A DNA stretch of 53,536 nt from Lobulomyces angularis (lineage: Eukaryota; Chytridiomycota; Chytridiomycetes; Lobulomycetales; Lobulomycetaceae): contig JADHYX010000083.1 of assembly GCA_027604685.1 (NCBI GenBank), positions 1,963-55,498 of the forward strand. Reading direction: 5' to 3'. A program made the position numbers and the translations under genes. Below are positions 31,301-43,023 of this stretch, piece by piece; within the stretch, counting starts at the first letter, position 1; each line of letters opens with the position of its first letter. A model generated the notes under the pieces. That model was not told where the DNA came from. It made no database searches and saw only the letters and a list, made by a program, of their open reading frames with translations.

Positions 31301-34300
31301 GACCTATATTTACCGTAGAACTGGCCGAGTACATAGTTACTGAATACTTTTCACAAATCATCCAAACTATACCCAACCAATCATCCTCTATACCAACTAA
31401 AACCCAACCCAACCCTCCCGATCGACATACATTGCTTTATGATAAGTGCAGACAAATACGATACAGTATTGATGCTTTTAACGAAGCTCAACAACGTTGT
31501 GAAGCAAGGGTACTGGGATGTATATCTGCCGCCGTTGTAAAATTAGGAAAAATACCAGGAAAACTAAATCCTGTTATTCGATCTTTAATGAATTGTATAA
31601 AGTTTGAAGAACACAAAGATTTTCAGAGGAGAGGTGCATACGGAGTTTCGCGGCTGTTGGAACTCAACATTAAAACCAACAAACCAGTTGCAGTAAACGA
31701 GAAAATAATAAAAAATCTTGGGATGTTTTTGTGTTCTGATCCTGAAATAATTGGTGATGTTAGACAGACGAGAGATTCTGTTGGAATTTTAACTTTAAGA
31801 AAAATGGATGATAACTATGGTAAAGAAGTTGAAGCTAGTGTTTCTAAAAATAAAAGGAAAGACAAAATTCAAGCGTTAAAAAAGGAAGAGTTACAAGTTG
31901 ACAAAGCGTTATTAGCTGAAGAAAACGAAACTCAGAAAAAATCTCGAATATTAGTTAGACGGGGTGCGGAATTATCTTTTCAAATGGTATTCGAAAGATT
32001 CGGAAGTAAAGCCTTTGAGCTATGTCCAAAATTGTTAAATTTAATTAGTCTATCTATACAAGATTACAATTTGAGTGACGATCTACTGCAAAAAGTTTAT
32101 GAAAAAGTTTTATCTGATGAGATTTACGCACAAGAAGTAGTAGACACTTTATTCACAATTGGAACTGTTGTTCCTTATATACACCACGATCTATACCCTG
32201 CTTTAGTATTGATGCTGAAGCCTTTGTGTACAACTCTAAAAACTCCCTTAGCCGTTGTAAGATCCTCCTCCTCAATTAGCATTGCATCCATGGCCAAAGT
32301 TGTAACCCTCCCTACTATGCAAGCAATTATTGAAAATGTATTACCATTATTAGGAGATACCAAGTCAGTTATTCACAGACAAGGCGCCGCTGAGTGTGTC
32401 TACCATATTATAAAATTATTAGAACATAATATTTTGCCATATATTATATTCCTTATTGTACCAATTCTTGGGAGAATGTCGGATTCTGATGAAAGTGTTA
32501 GATTTTTGTCTACTCACATTTTTGCACAATTGATTAAACTTGTGCCGTTAGAATCGGGTGTGCCTGATCCTGTAGGAATACCACAAGAATTAGTTGAACA
32601 ACGGAAGGAAGAACGAAAATTTTTGGGTCAACTTGTTGGAACTGAAAAAGTTGAAAATTTTGAATTGTGTGTTGAAATAAAAGCAGAGTTACGACCATAC
32701 CAGAAAGAAGGTGTCAGTTGGCTTGCTTTTTTAAACAGATATGGTCTACATGGAATTTTGTGTGATGGTAATTTTAATATAAAAATACTGAAAAAGTTAA
32801 TTATAAAAAGATATGGGTCTCGGTAAAACATTGCAGTCTATTTGTATGTTGGCATCGGATCATAACATCAGAGCTGAAAAATTTGCTAAAACGCAATCTC
32901 CTGATTCTTGTCCAACTCCGTCATTAGTAGTTTGTCCTCCAACTTTAGTACAGCACTGGTTTCACGAAATTGCAAATTATGCTGGATTCATGAAAGCTAT
33001 TATATATGCTGGCAATCCTGGTGAACGACAAAGAATTCGCAAGCAGTTATTAAATTTTGATGTGGTAATTACCTCTTACGAGGTTTTAAGAAATGATGTT
33101 GATGAGATTGCCAAAAATGACTGGAACTACTGTATTTTAGATGAGGGTCATATTATTAAAAACACAAAAACTAAACTGACGAAAGCCGTTAAAACTGTTA
33201 AAGCTATGAAAAGGATTATTTTATCAGGAACACCTATACAAAACTCAGTTTTAGAATTGTGGAGTTTGTTTGATTTTTTGATGCCTGGTTTTTTGGGAAC
33301 GGAAAGGCAATTTAATGAGAGATTTGGGAAGCCTATATTAAATTCAAGAGATGCTAAATCTAGTAGCAAAGAACAAGAGCAAGGTGCTTTGGCATTGGAA
33401 GCACTCCATAGGCAAGTTTTACCATTTGTGTTAAGAAGAATGAAAGAAGATGTGTTGCATGATTTACCTCCAAAAATTATTCAGGATTATGAGTGTGAAT
33501 TAAGTGATTTGCAAAAGATGCTATATGAAGAATTTGGGCATTCGCAAGCTAGAGATGGAGTAGAAGACGCTTTTTTTGGAGAAGAAGAAGAGCCTAAAAA
33601 GAAGAAAGGCGGCCAGCATGTATTTCAAGCATTGAACTACTTAAAAAAATTATGTAATCATCCTTCCTTAGTGTTAACTCCTGAACACCCGCAATATGAA
33701 AAAGTGATTGCAAAAGTGAAAGCTGACAAAAGTAATCTCACAGATTTGAGATATTCTCCAAAGTTAATGGCGCTACAACAATTACTTCAAGACTGCAGCA
33801 TTGGAAGCGATTCCACCAGTGACGTAGCTACAGTTTCTCCTCACAGAGCTTTAATTTTTTGTCAGATGAAGCAAACTATGGACTTGATTGAACATAATTT
33901 ATTTAAAAATCTCATGCCAAATGTAACTTTTATGAGAATGGATGGTTCAGTGGAAGGAAGCAAACGACATGATATTGTAACGAAATTTAATGCGGACCCT
34001 TCAATTGATGTTTTACTTTTAACTACCTCTGTTGGTGGGCTGGGTCTAAACTTAACTGGAGCAGACACCGTAATATTTGTGGAACATGATTGGAATCCTA
34101 TGAAAGATTTACAGGTAAGTTAATTTATTGACTTCCAATTTAATTGTAATTAAAAGGCTATGGATAGAGCTCATCGCATAGGGCAAAAAAAGGTTGTTAA
34201 TGTTTATAGGCTCATAACACGAGGAACCTTAGAGGAAAAAATTATGGGGTATGAGAAACCATTCATATATTTTTGTTAATGATGCCTATAGTTTACAAAA

Positions 34301-34592
34301 ATTCAAGTTAAATATTGCTTCAGCAGTAATAAATCAAGAAAATTCTGGATTAAAGAGTATGGATACTGAGCAAATTTTGGATCTATTTTCTCTTGGCCCA
34401 GGGCAAGAAGATTCCAAGAAGAAAAAAATGAAAGAAAAAGGAAAGCAGACCACGAAAGATATTATTGACAGCCTGGATGGTCTTTGGGATGAAAGCCAGG
34501 TTATTATTATTTTATGGTTTTCTTTGTTCTAATTTTTTTTCTTACAGTACGAGGAGTTTGGTGTTGGAGAATTTTTGAAAAATTTGTCTTAA
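28360..34592 (+). CDS. MOT1: MOT1/BTAF1, TBP-removing Snf2-family ATPase
   Basis: Ten exons encode about 1,930 residues, close to yeast Mot1 and human BTAF1. The first coding exon is only 8 nt (28360-28367, ATGACTAG), joining at 28426 to give [20 protein letters not shown], the conserved MOT1 N-terminus. HEAT repeats follow ([61 protein letters not shown]); these embrace TBP. The C-terminal Snf2 ATPase shows motif [11 protein letters not shown] (restored across the 32768-32810 intron), DEGH in [17 protein letters not shown] and [15 protein letters not shown]. It ends with [15 protein letters not shown] and [11 protein letters not shown], the last split by an intron near 34115-34156. The enzyme uses ATP to strip TATA-binding protein from DNA and redistribute it among promoters in the nucleus. 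All catalytic motifs are intact. Confidence 0.95.
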
Positions 34593-34978
34593 TTTTTTGC
34601 ATGTAACAAAATTAAACTTTTACAGTTTATGAACTTAATTAGTAATAGAAATAAAATTAGAATTATGATAATTAACATGGAATGCAACTGTTGTTTATTT
34701 TAAAATTCCCATTCAAAAACCTCCATTAGTTTACTTTTGTAAACAGAATGTTAAATTTTGAATAAAAAGCAATATAATACATAAGGAGAATGAATTATGA
34801 CTGTAGAGTTGGCGATGTTAAATAAGCTTACCGTAAAACTGAATTATTATATGTTCTTCATTAGTAGCTTTTTAAAATTTCTTTTTGATTAAGACAAAAA
34901 TATATTCTTTTCACTTCTCCAAGCCACTTTTGAATTTTTTGATCTAAGGATAAATTTTTTTGGTAGAAAAACAAAAAA
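34593..34978. other. Spacer between MOT1 and the orphan gene
   Basis: This AT-rich tandem-gene spacer holds the MOT1 3' UTR and the promoter of the next gene. No coding or RNA feature is visible. Confidence 0.5.
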
Positions 34979-37900
34979 ATGGATCGAAGTAGTGAATTAG
35001 GTAGGCAGTTTGCCGAATCCCTCATGTTAAGTCAAATTGACGATGATGAAATTTTTCAACTAATCGACATTCAGTCAAGGAGAAGTGCTAACTTCAGTTT
35101 ATTTTATTCATCATTTTTATCATCTTTCACTGAAAGATTGACAATTAATCTTGGAGCAATTGAAACCTTGCAGCAAACTCTCACGCTAATACTGAAACTG
35201 TTAAAATTATATATTTCTCACGTCAATTCTAGTTTCAATCAGAACAATACAACGTCATTAACACTATATTGCTCATTTTTAAGTGAAATTGTTGCTTTAA
35301 CCTTCAGAAGTCTTCCTTTCTTTGTATTGGATGGTATTGAAAACGCAAATTGCGAAGTTTATTACAACTCTTACTTGGAGTGGTTGGAATTTTTAAAGAC
35401 GTGCTACATTCCATACATGACGCTGACCTCTAAGTTAGAATATGATGCAAAATTAAAGATTAATACCCAGCAAATAATTGCTGTTTTTGCAATGGCAAAT
35501 TATGTCTCTAGATACGGCCTAATGCTTGATTTCAAAGGTAATACTAAGTCCTTCGACCCTTTAGAAAAGTTTTTACTGCACGCAATTTGTTCTTTTGAAT
35601 CTATTACATCATTAAATCCATTAGGAGTCATCTCAAAACATTTCGTTTGCATTTTTAAAGAAAATTTAGTAACAGATAAAATACGAATCTCCTCCTTAGA
35701 AAATTTACACAAGTTTTTTATTGGATCTTTAGTTTCTTGTACCCAACCTTATGCTGAGGAAGGTTTGTTAATAAGTGCTGAAACCGTTGAAGAATGGAGG
35801 AGGCTTTGTATACACTCCAAACCTAGTGAATTCTCTCAGATAGCTGAAACACATAATTTAGCACAGTTTTCTAGAGATTTCCTAGTATTTGATTATGTTT
35901 TTACACAAAATACTTATTTTGAAGTGAATAAATATTCTGATGCATACTATTTAACAAAAACTTCGAACTTAGGTATAAATAAGAATTTCTTAATGTTTTC
36001 TAAACAATTTCTTTCAGCCTCTCATCACCCGGACTTCCATTACCGTTTGTTAAAAGAAGCTGGTGAACAACTAGTTTTACCTGATATTAATGTCAGCAGC
36101 TTAAAAACACGTGGATTGATTTTACAGCGATGTATTATAATTCAGGAAGCGTTTGGTGGATTTCAATATCCCTTATGTTGTCATTGTAATAACTCAAAAG
36201 ATACAGAACTTTTATTTAAATGGAAAATTTTAATGCAGGTCAGTAATGATATTTGTGGAAAAAAATATGTTAGAACTAATCTGTTTGATATCTTCTTTGC
36301 TGATTTGCACCATTTGCTGGTGAAGATAAAATCAAGTTCTGCCAGAATCGAGAAGTTAATGTCAACTGTAAAGCATTTTCTTATCCAAGCGTTAGAAGAG
36401 TGTCCTTCAAAACATTACGACATTTTGACTTCAATTAGTGAATCTAACTGGGCCGCCTTGAAGTCGCAACGTTTAAATTATAGCAATGAAGGTTTTTATC
36501 TTTTGCCCTTAATATACAGCGTTTTATCAGAATATCGTAGTGCTAATGCTCAAGAAATATCTGAACTTCCTTGGCAACTTTTTTTTGTAAAATCCGAGGT
36601 ACCAGAAGTCTTTGTTAATATATTGTTAGATTTGCAAAAAAAAGACAAAGCTGAAGGGTCCTTGAGGAGGACATTACTATTTCTTAACATGCTGGAGCAT
36701 GAGTTAAAGCATGAAGTAGGAAACAATTATCTTTCGGCAGTCTCGAAATTTTTTGACATATTAAGGAAAACAGCAAATGATACAACTAATATCAGATCTT
36801 GCGAAATTGTTACCCCTTACTTGGAAATAAAATCACTACTTATACAAAATTCCCAGAGGCTGTATGAATTGGCAAAGCTTTTTATGGCCACTTCTGCTGA
36901 GTCAATGGAACAAAATACTGCAATTGAAGAAGGGGAATTCACAACAGCAGACGATATTGATAGATGTTCTCACACATTTTCAAAGAGTTTAAATGATCCT
37001 TTATTTACACTTGAAAGAACTGATAAAAATCTAGAGGAGGGTTCAGAATTTTCTGGAAATGCATCAAATCCCTTGCTATTGAATAATACTATTTTGGAAC
37101 CAGAGTTTGAGGCAAAAAATGATTTTTTTGCAATCATTAATGAAATGGCGCTAAAATGGTCAGAGTTTGTGTGCCAATATTCATATAGTTATTTTAACAA
37201 GTTGCTGGAAAAAATAATCGACTTGGTTATTGTCACGGAACCACCAAGATTGTTAGAGCATGTTCTCTTGGAGTTTATTAAAATAAATCCAGTTTTTATA
37301 GAAACGGTTTTTTCTACCATAATTAAGAAATTTGGAGAGACTAAATTTAAATATAATGAAGAAAAGTGCATTTTTAAACCGTTAATTTACATGTTTAAAA
37401 ATGATGTTGATAATTCAAGTGGGATAAATTTTAAAACTCAAATCTTGAAGACGATTACAATTGCAATGGCTCACATAAGAACCAGTCGTAAAACTATCAT
37501 AAAATTTTTGTATGATTTGCTTAAGTTTTCTAAATATTTAAGAGAAAGTTATTTCTGTTGGGTTTTAAATCAAATGGATTTGCAAGTACCACCATCAAAT
37601 CAAAATAATTTGGACTTAAATTTTTTAATCAAAGAATTAGTACTAAATGATAAATCAGAGGAAAACTTAATAATAGAAACGTTTATTCCCTTGTACCTTA
37701 CCGAAGACATTAACAGTACAAAAAATCTTTTTTTTTTTTCTAAGCGCCTTTTCAAAAGATGGGAAAAAGGTTTTGGTTTTAACAGACTTATTCGTAACTA
37801 TTTCAGTGCTGTGCACATTAGCCGTAATTTTGTAACGGAAATTTTAGAGATCAGTTTGAGGGCAAGTATAATTGAAGAAGGTGAGGATGTCGATGATACT

Positions 37901-39661
37901 ATATTTAAGTCTTTTTCTGAGAGTCTTTATCGAGAAGAGGACGAAGGAGGGTATCAAATATTGTTAGGTCTTGAGACAGTACTCTTAATAACATTGGACG
38001 AAGCAGATAACTCAGAATCCTTGAAGAAGATGTCATTGCCATCCATGAAACATAAAAAGTCTCAGTCTTCTTCACCCATGAATATTTCAAAAAAAAAAGA
38101 ACTGAATTGGTTTTTTGAATATTGGATCAAACAGATTGTAGAGGTATAATTTTGCACCAGAGTATTATTTAATTGGTGTTTATAGACCATTGTAGGCTCT
38201 AAAACGCCTACACAGACTGTTGCTTACCATCTCCTTAAATTTTTATCATCTCATAAAACTTTATTCCCGAAACTCTTTATGCAAGAATATCAAGGTGTTT
38301 CAGGTTTATCGGAAATATTTAAAATTTTGACAAATTTTGAAGAAGAGCAAAACGCAAATCTTGTAGTCAAAGCCATTTTAGATGGAGTAATAACTGCTTT
38401 ACACAATACTGTGGAAACATTTGAGAATTATTTAAGCTGGGTGTTTTGCGTCATACCATTATATCAAGACTCTTCAATAGAGATTAAACAAGAAATATTA
38501 GAAAATTTTATATGTGAGGGTATAATGCAGAAACTTTATGAAGATCACGGAACTAGTAGTAATTTGACACAATTGTATGTTCAAAAGTTTTTTGAAGGGA
38601 TGATTAACATTGTGTTTACCCAGATGAATTCAACAGATTTTATTGAAATTTTTGTTTCTATTTTAAAGGCTATAATTCGCAGTGGTATGGAAGATGAAGA
38701 TAACAACTTTCAAAAATTTTTGAAAAGAAATAAATTTTTGGGAGAAATAAAAAAAACTTTTGAGGACTTTTTTTTCAATGTCTGTGTCAATTTAATGGAA
38801 ACAGATGATAATGATAGGAATAATCATAAATCTAGTTCTGATTTCTTGGAAGTCTGCTGCAAGGGGTTAGAGTTACTGTGGAATTTAGCCAATTCAAGTA
38901 TTATGATGCAGTCAATTAAGCAGTCCCTAATTACCGATAACATCGAGCCCTTGGTGTTTAAAACTTCCGAATATATAGTCTTTTCTTCACTACCAATTAT
39001 GGATTCGCTGTTTACGATTCTAAATTCTGTTGATTACAAAAATATTAAAGAACGTTGTTTACAAATTTTAACAAAAATATTTCAAGGAAAGATTGATTGT
39101 GAAAACACTGACGCATTATCCGCTTCCAATAATTACTTCAAAGAGCTTAGCTTATTAGAATGCAACATAAAGTTACTTGTAAAACTGCTGCAGCATCCAA
39201 AACTTTCTATTAAATGTTATGATTTTATAATGGTTGTTCTACTGTACGAGGCAGGAGAAAAGTTTAAGCTGACTTTTTCTTCCTTTGGAAGAGGTTTACT
39301 GTTTTCTACCTTGACACAGCTCATTCAAAACCTGAACTGCACAGAAGAAATGGAGGAAGGAGAAAGTTTTGTTGAGGAAATTGGATTAGAATGCAAGCTG
39401 ATACTTAGGCTGATGGAAATTGATTCAAAGTTCGGATTAGAACGATCAATTGAAACAACAAACGAATTTTCCTTTGCAATTATATCTCAGTTACTGATAC
39501 TTTTGGATGCTCAAAAAGCTAATAATAATACCCTTTCTTCAAAGCTGCATTCTACTATTTACCTTCTCGCAAAAAATGCATTTGAATTTATTAAGAGTTC
39601 GCCAAACCAGCATATACTGTTTGATAAAAGATTTTTAACACCAGATTATGAATATAGGTAA
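34979..39661 (+). CDS. Large all-helical protein of unknown function
   Basis: Exon 1 (34979-38143) and exon 2 (38186-39661) join in phase across a 42-nt intron to give 1,546 residues. Without that splice the first frame would stop three bases after the donor, so one gene with one intron is the better reading. I do not recognise the family. The protein has no signal peptide or transmembrane helix. It is rich in Leu, Phe, Ile, Asn and Ser and reads as a long series of amphipathic helices, as in HEAT/ARM-like scaffolds. A C-x2-C stretch (PLCCHCNNS) lies about a quarter of the way in. Acidic, low-complexity segments occur near residues 640-700 (IEEGEFTTADDIDR) and after residue 950. It lies directly downstream of MOT1 on the same strand. 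A helical scaffold, ubiquitin-pathway or transport factor would be a guess. Confidence 0.8.
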
Positions 39662-39782
39662 TTTTGAGAAGAATTCTGTGCAGAAGATTAGATAGATTCA
39701 GTTTAGTAAATAATAATAAAGTAATTAATTAACAATTGATTAAAAAAATATAGCATTTTTATCTAACAAATCAAATCTTATT

Positions 39783-42165
39783 TTACTCATACAACTTTAA
39801 AAACAAAGCTTTCAACCGTCTTGCTTCATAAGACACCGAATTTTTAGATGGATCAATATTTTCCATTCCCACAGGATCAATTAAAACTGGGATGTCTCTA
39901 CCGTAAAGTTCACAGTTATCAAAAAACTGTAGCGCATCAGTGAAAACCGAGTCTTTTAACAAAATCATGTGCTTTGTAAGTGTTTCGTACAATGACGCAA
40001 AGCATCGTTTGGCATAATACCAAGTGTCTGTTCCCAACTGCAAAAAGTTAATATTTAAAGAAAATAGCAGCCTCCTACCTTTTTATTGAATGGTTCCAAG
40101 GATTTCATAATTCGCGATATGCCAAATTCGTAGTTTCCTTTGGAGCAGTATAGCGTACCTATTACAAGATTGACAATACAAAGATGGTAGGTCCGTTTAG
40201 TGTTATCTTCATAGGTAACTCTTTCCTCTTCTTTCTCAATTCTTCTCATTAAATCTTCCGCTTCCTCATTTTGAGATGTCATAATATAGGAGACACAGAG
40301 ATTTGCCAACACAATTGCAGTAACGTCCAGTATCTAAAAACGTATAATTCATTAATCTTAACACTTTTTTGTGTCTCTTACATTATCAAAATGTTTTTTC
40401 ACTATTGGTTCATAAAATGAAATCGCTTCTTTATATTTAGTTTCTTGCATAAAAAGAACGTGTGCAACATTAAGCTTCCATACATCATTCTCATTACAAA
40501 ACTCAACTGATTTTCTAAATATTTTCTCTACCATCTACAAATAATAAATACCTTAAAAAATTTTTTTTTCTTACATTGTAATTTTCAAGATCCCAATATA
40601 TTTTAGCTTGTGCCATTAACACCGGTACGTAACTACATTTGAATTAGTAATAAAAATGGGAATCATCTTCACATTTACCTCTCTACCGCCTCGTCGTATT
40701 CGTTAACACTCTGTTTTACCAACTCATCATTATGATTTTGTCTCGCTTCCTGCACTTGCTTTGTTAATTTTCGTAACGTTTCAACATGTTTATTTGACAT
40801 ATCATCAAATTTCCGATAGGACTCCTCTGGTGAGGATTGTCTTAGTAAAGTTGCATCTAAATATTCCTGCAAATACTAAAACTCATTAGGTAATTAAAAA
40901 CCTTATGAATATTTACTGGACTTAAACTTTTGTTGACCAAAACTTGATTATCTGCTAGTAGGTCAGCAGCCAAATCGTAGTACTCGAACTTTATGTAAAG
41001 CAATATTAAATTGCTAAACACTTCAGGAGGGCAAGGAGACTGTTGTAGCAAAAAGTTAAATTTCTCAAATCCTGTTGTTGGATCTTCTTCCATATTCATT
41101 AGCGCAGAGTTTGACAACGTTACATGATCCAGCTCTTCCTCTTGTCTTGGAGGCATATCTGTCAGTGCTTCCCTCGCTGCCTCATCTAAAATAATATGAA
41201 TTGGAGAAAAATATTGTTTTATATTTAATACAATTTTTCAAGTGGTATTCAATTGCAGCCTTTAAATTAAAGGCTTCTATTAAATAAGTTTCATGCAATG
41301 TTTGCGAATTTCCTACACTTCTAACATCAATACCTTCAGTAGCCATGCCAACACTTAATTCTGTAAATGTAAAAAAAAAGATGAAGATTACAACAGTCTT
41401 ACCTGGATGATCTCTAATTCCTTTTTCAATAATATCAGCAATGTACTTTAGTGAAGGCACAAATTTTTTTAATTGATAATGACATAATGCAATGTTGTAA
41501 GAAAGTTCTGCATTGTACCCAGTTATTTTTAAGGCCTCACCATATTTTGCGCAAGCTTCAGCAAATTTTCCTTCCTAAAATATTTAACTATAACAAATCT
41601 TAATGTTACTTTATAAAGCAAACATCCTTGATTAATCATTGTTTCTGGATCATCTTGTGGACTTTGATCTATCAGCAATTTACAACCAGCCAAATCATTA
41701 GTTTCGTATTTAATGGCAGCTTGCAAGCACAACACCTTTTAAATTTTAGTTGTGAAACTTTGTTTTCTTCTTACCTTATGGCCAAATTCAGGATTATCAA
41801 TGCTTTGACAGCCTTTTTGAGCAGGCTGATACTGACCTGACTTATATAAGCTTTGTGCATAATACAACCTATACTCTGCAACATCTGGAAAATATTGAAC
41901 TAATTGCTCATATCTTAAAAAAGTTTAAAAAGATTTAATAAACTGGATTGAATAACCTGTCTGCCGCTGTCGCATAATCTTGAACTTGGTAATGGCAGTA
42001 AGCCAAAAGTGACAGAGCCGCTCGTGATTTAGGAAAGGAATCTAGTTCTGCACTTAATATCTTTATTACATCAGTAAATTTTGAGTCTCTAATATAAGAA
42101 TAAATTGTATGCGTGTATCTTCCTTCTGGAATTTGAAATAATGCAGATGGAGTTGCAGTACTCAT
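39783..42165 (-). CDS. TTC30: IFT70/TTC30, intraflagellar transport B complex subunit
   Basis: About eleven exons encode a TPR protein of normal IFT70 length (roughly 640 residues). The N-terminus FQIPEGRYTHTIYSYIRDSK is nearly diagnostic. Further family blocks are LLAYCHYQVQDYATAADRYE, INQGCLLYKEGKFAEACAKY, AELSYNIALCHYQLKKFVPS, REALTDMPPRQEEELDHVTL, FSNLILLYIKFEYYDLAADLL and DTWYYAKRCFASL near the C-terminus. Several of these are interrupted by introns and become continuous only after splicing. IFT70 is a superhelical TPR ring that wraps IFT52 within the IFT-B core; it is required for flagellar assembly and, in fish and worms, for axonemal tubulin polyglutamylation. Its presence indicates that the organism builds a flagellum at some stage. 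The tubulin-trimming carboxypeptidase in the same window is functionally compatible. Confidence 0.95.
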
Positions 42166-42586
42166 ATTTGTACTTAAACAATTATCTTAATTATTATTTA
42201 AAACTCCGATCACCCCTATAGCATATGAGTAGAATTATTTAATGATAGTAATGGTGTGTTCTTACTTTGGTTAGGACTATTTGTAAACTGAAATTAAAAA
42301 TACCACATTTCAGGCATAACTCAAAAATCAATTTGATAGCTTAATGTTAACTTTTTTTGTAAGACACAATTCCCAAAAAAAATGAACAAATTATTCAACA
42401 TTTATTTAAAAAAATCCAAGTCAAATCAATTTGTTTATATAGGTAAAAAATTGTTTATCAATTCATTGAGAACCTATAGGTTGCATTTATCAATTTTACA
42501 ATGATATATTGCTAAAATTGGTTTAATTTTGAGAATTATTAAAACCTTTTCTTTTGTACTCTTTTGAATTAAATTGTATTAAAAAT
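42166..42586. other. Divergent promoter region IFT70/COX16
   Basis: This spacer separates the divergent starts of IFT70 (-) and COX16 (+). It is AT-rich. No clear motif such as an X-box was identified by eye, and no coding sequence was seen. Confidence 0.45.
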
Positions 42587-42945
42587 ATGCATTATATTTT
42601 ATTTTTTAGAGCTAATTTTATTGCATTAATCAAATTAGGACTTCCTTTCTTGACGAGCATTGCCATAGGATCTTACCTATTTAGTAGTTTAACACAACTT
42701 CGGTATGATTTTCACGATAAACGATCAAAAATGGTAGTTTATTTTTCTAAATGTTTCTCTAATGGAATTTTTGTTAAAATTAGTTAAGCAAAAAAGAAGA
42801 ATTGGGACTTGATATTAATAAAAAACCAGTAAATATACAAGAAGAATATTTTAAGCTACAAAATAAAGTAGATTTAGATGACTGGGATTATGTTAGAGTT
42901 CCTCGACCTAACAACAAGGAAGAAAACTTTTTTGGAAAACAATAA
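42587..42945 (+). CDS. COX16: COX16, cytochrome c oxidase assembly factor
   Basis: Two exons (42587-42733 and 42784-42945) total 309 nt and 102 residues, typical for COX16. A short N-terminus leads into one transmembrane helix (LIKLGLPFLTSIAIGSYLF). The family signature follows: LTQLRYDFHDKRSKM, then after the intron KKEELGLDINKK, IQEEYFKLQ and the C-terminal DDWDYVRVPRP. COX16 is an inner mitochondrial membrane protein that helps insert copper into Cox2 or join the Cox1 and Cox2 modules. Using the acceptor at 42783 (TTAG) keeps the frame; the AG four bases later would break it. The N-terminus is slightly uncertain, because a T-rich acceptor-like site right after the chosen ATG would allow an upstream micro-exon. 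Confidence 0.9.
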
Positions 42946-43023
42946 CAGAATTGATTTTATTCCACCAATTATTTGTTTAAGATGCACTTTATTTAATATT
43001 TTATTGTAATTACATATTTTACT

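Noticed and set aside
38144..38149. Stop codon ending the orphan gene at 38149, with a second gene after it
   Set aside because: The stop overlaps a GTATAA donor. A 42-nt intron with a TATAG acceptor restores a 492-codon frame with no plausible start of its own.
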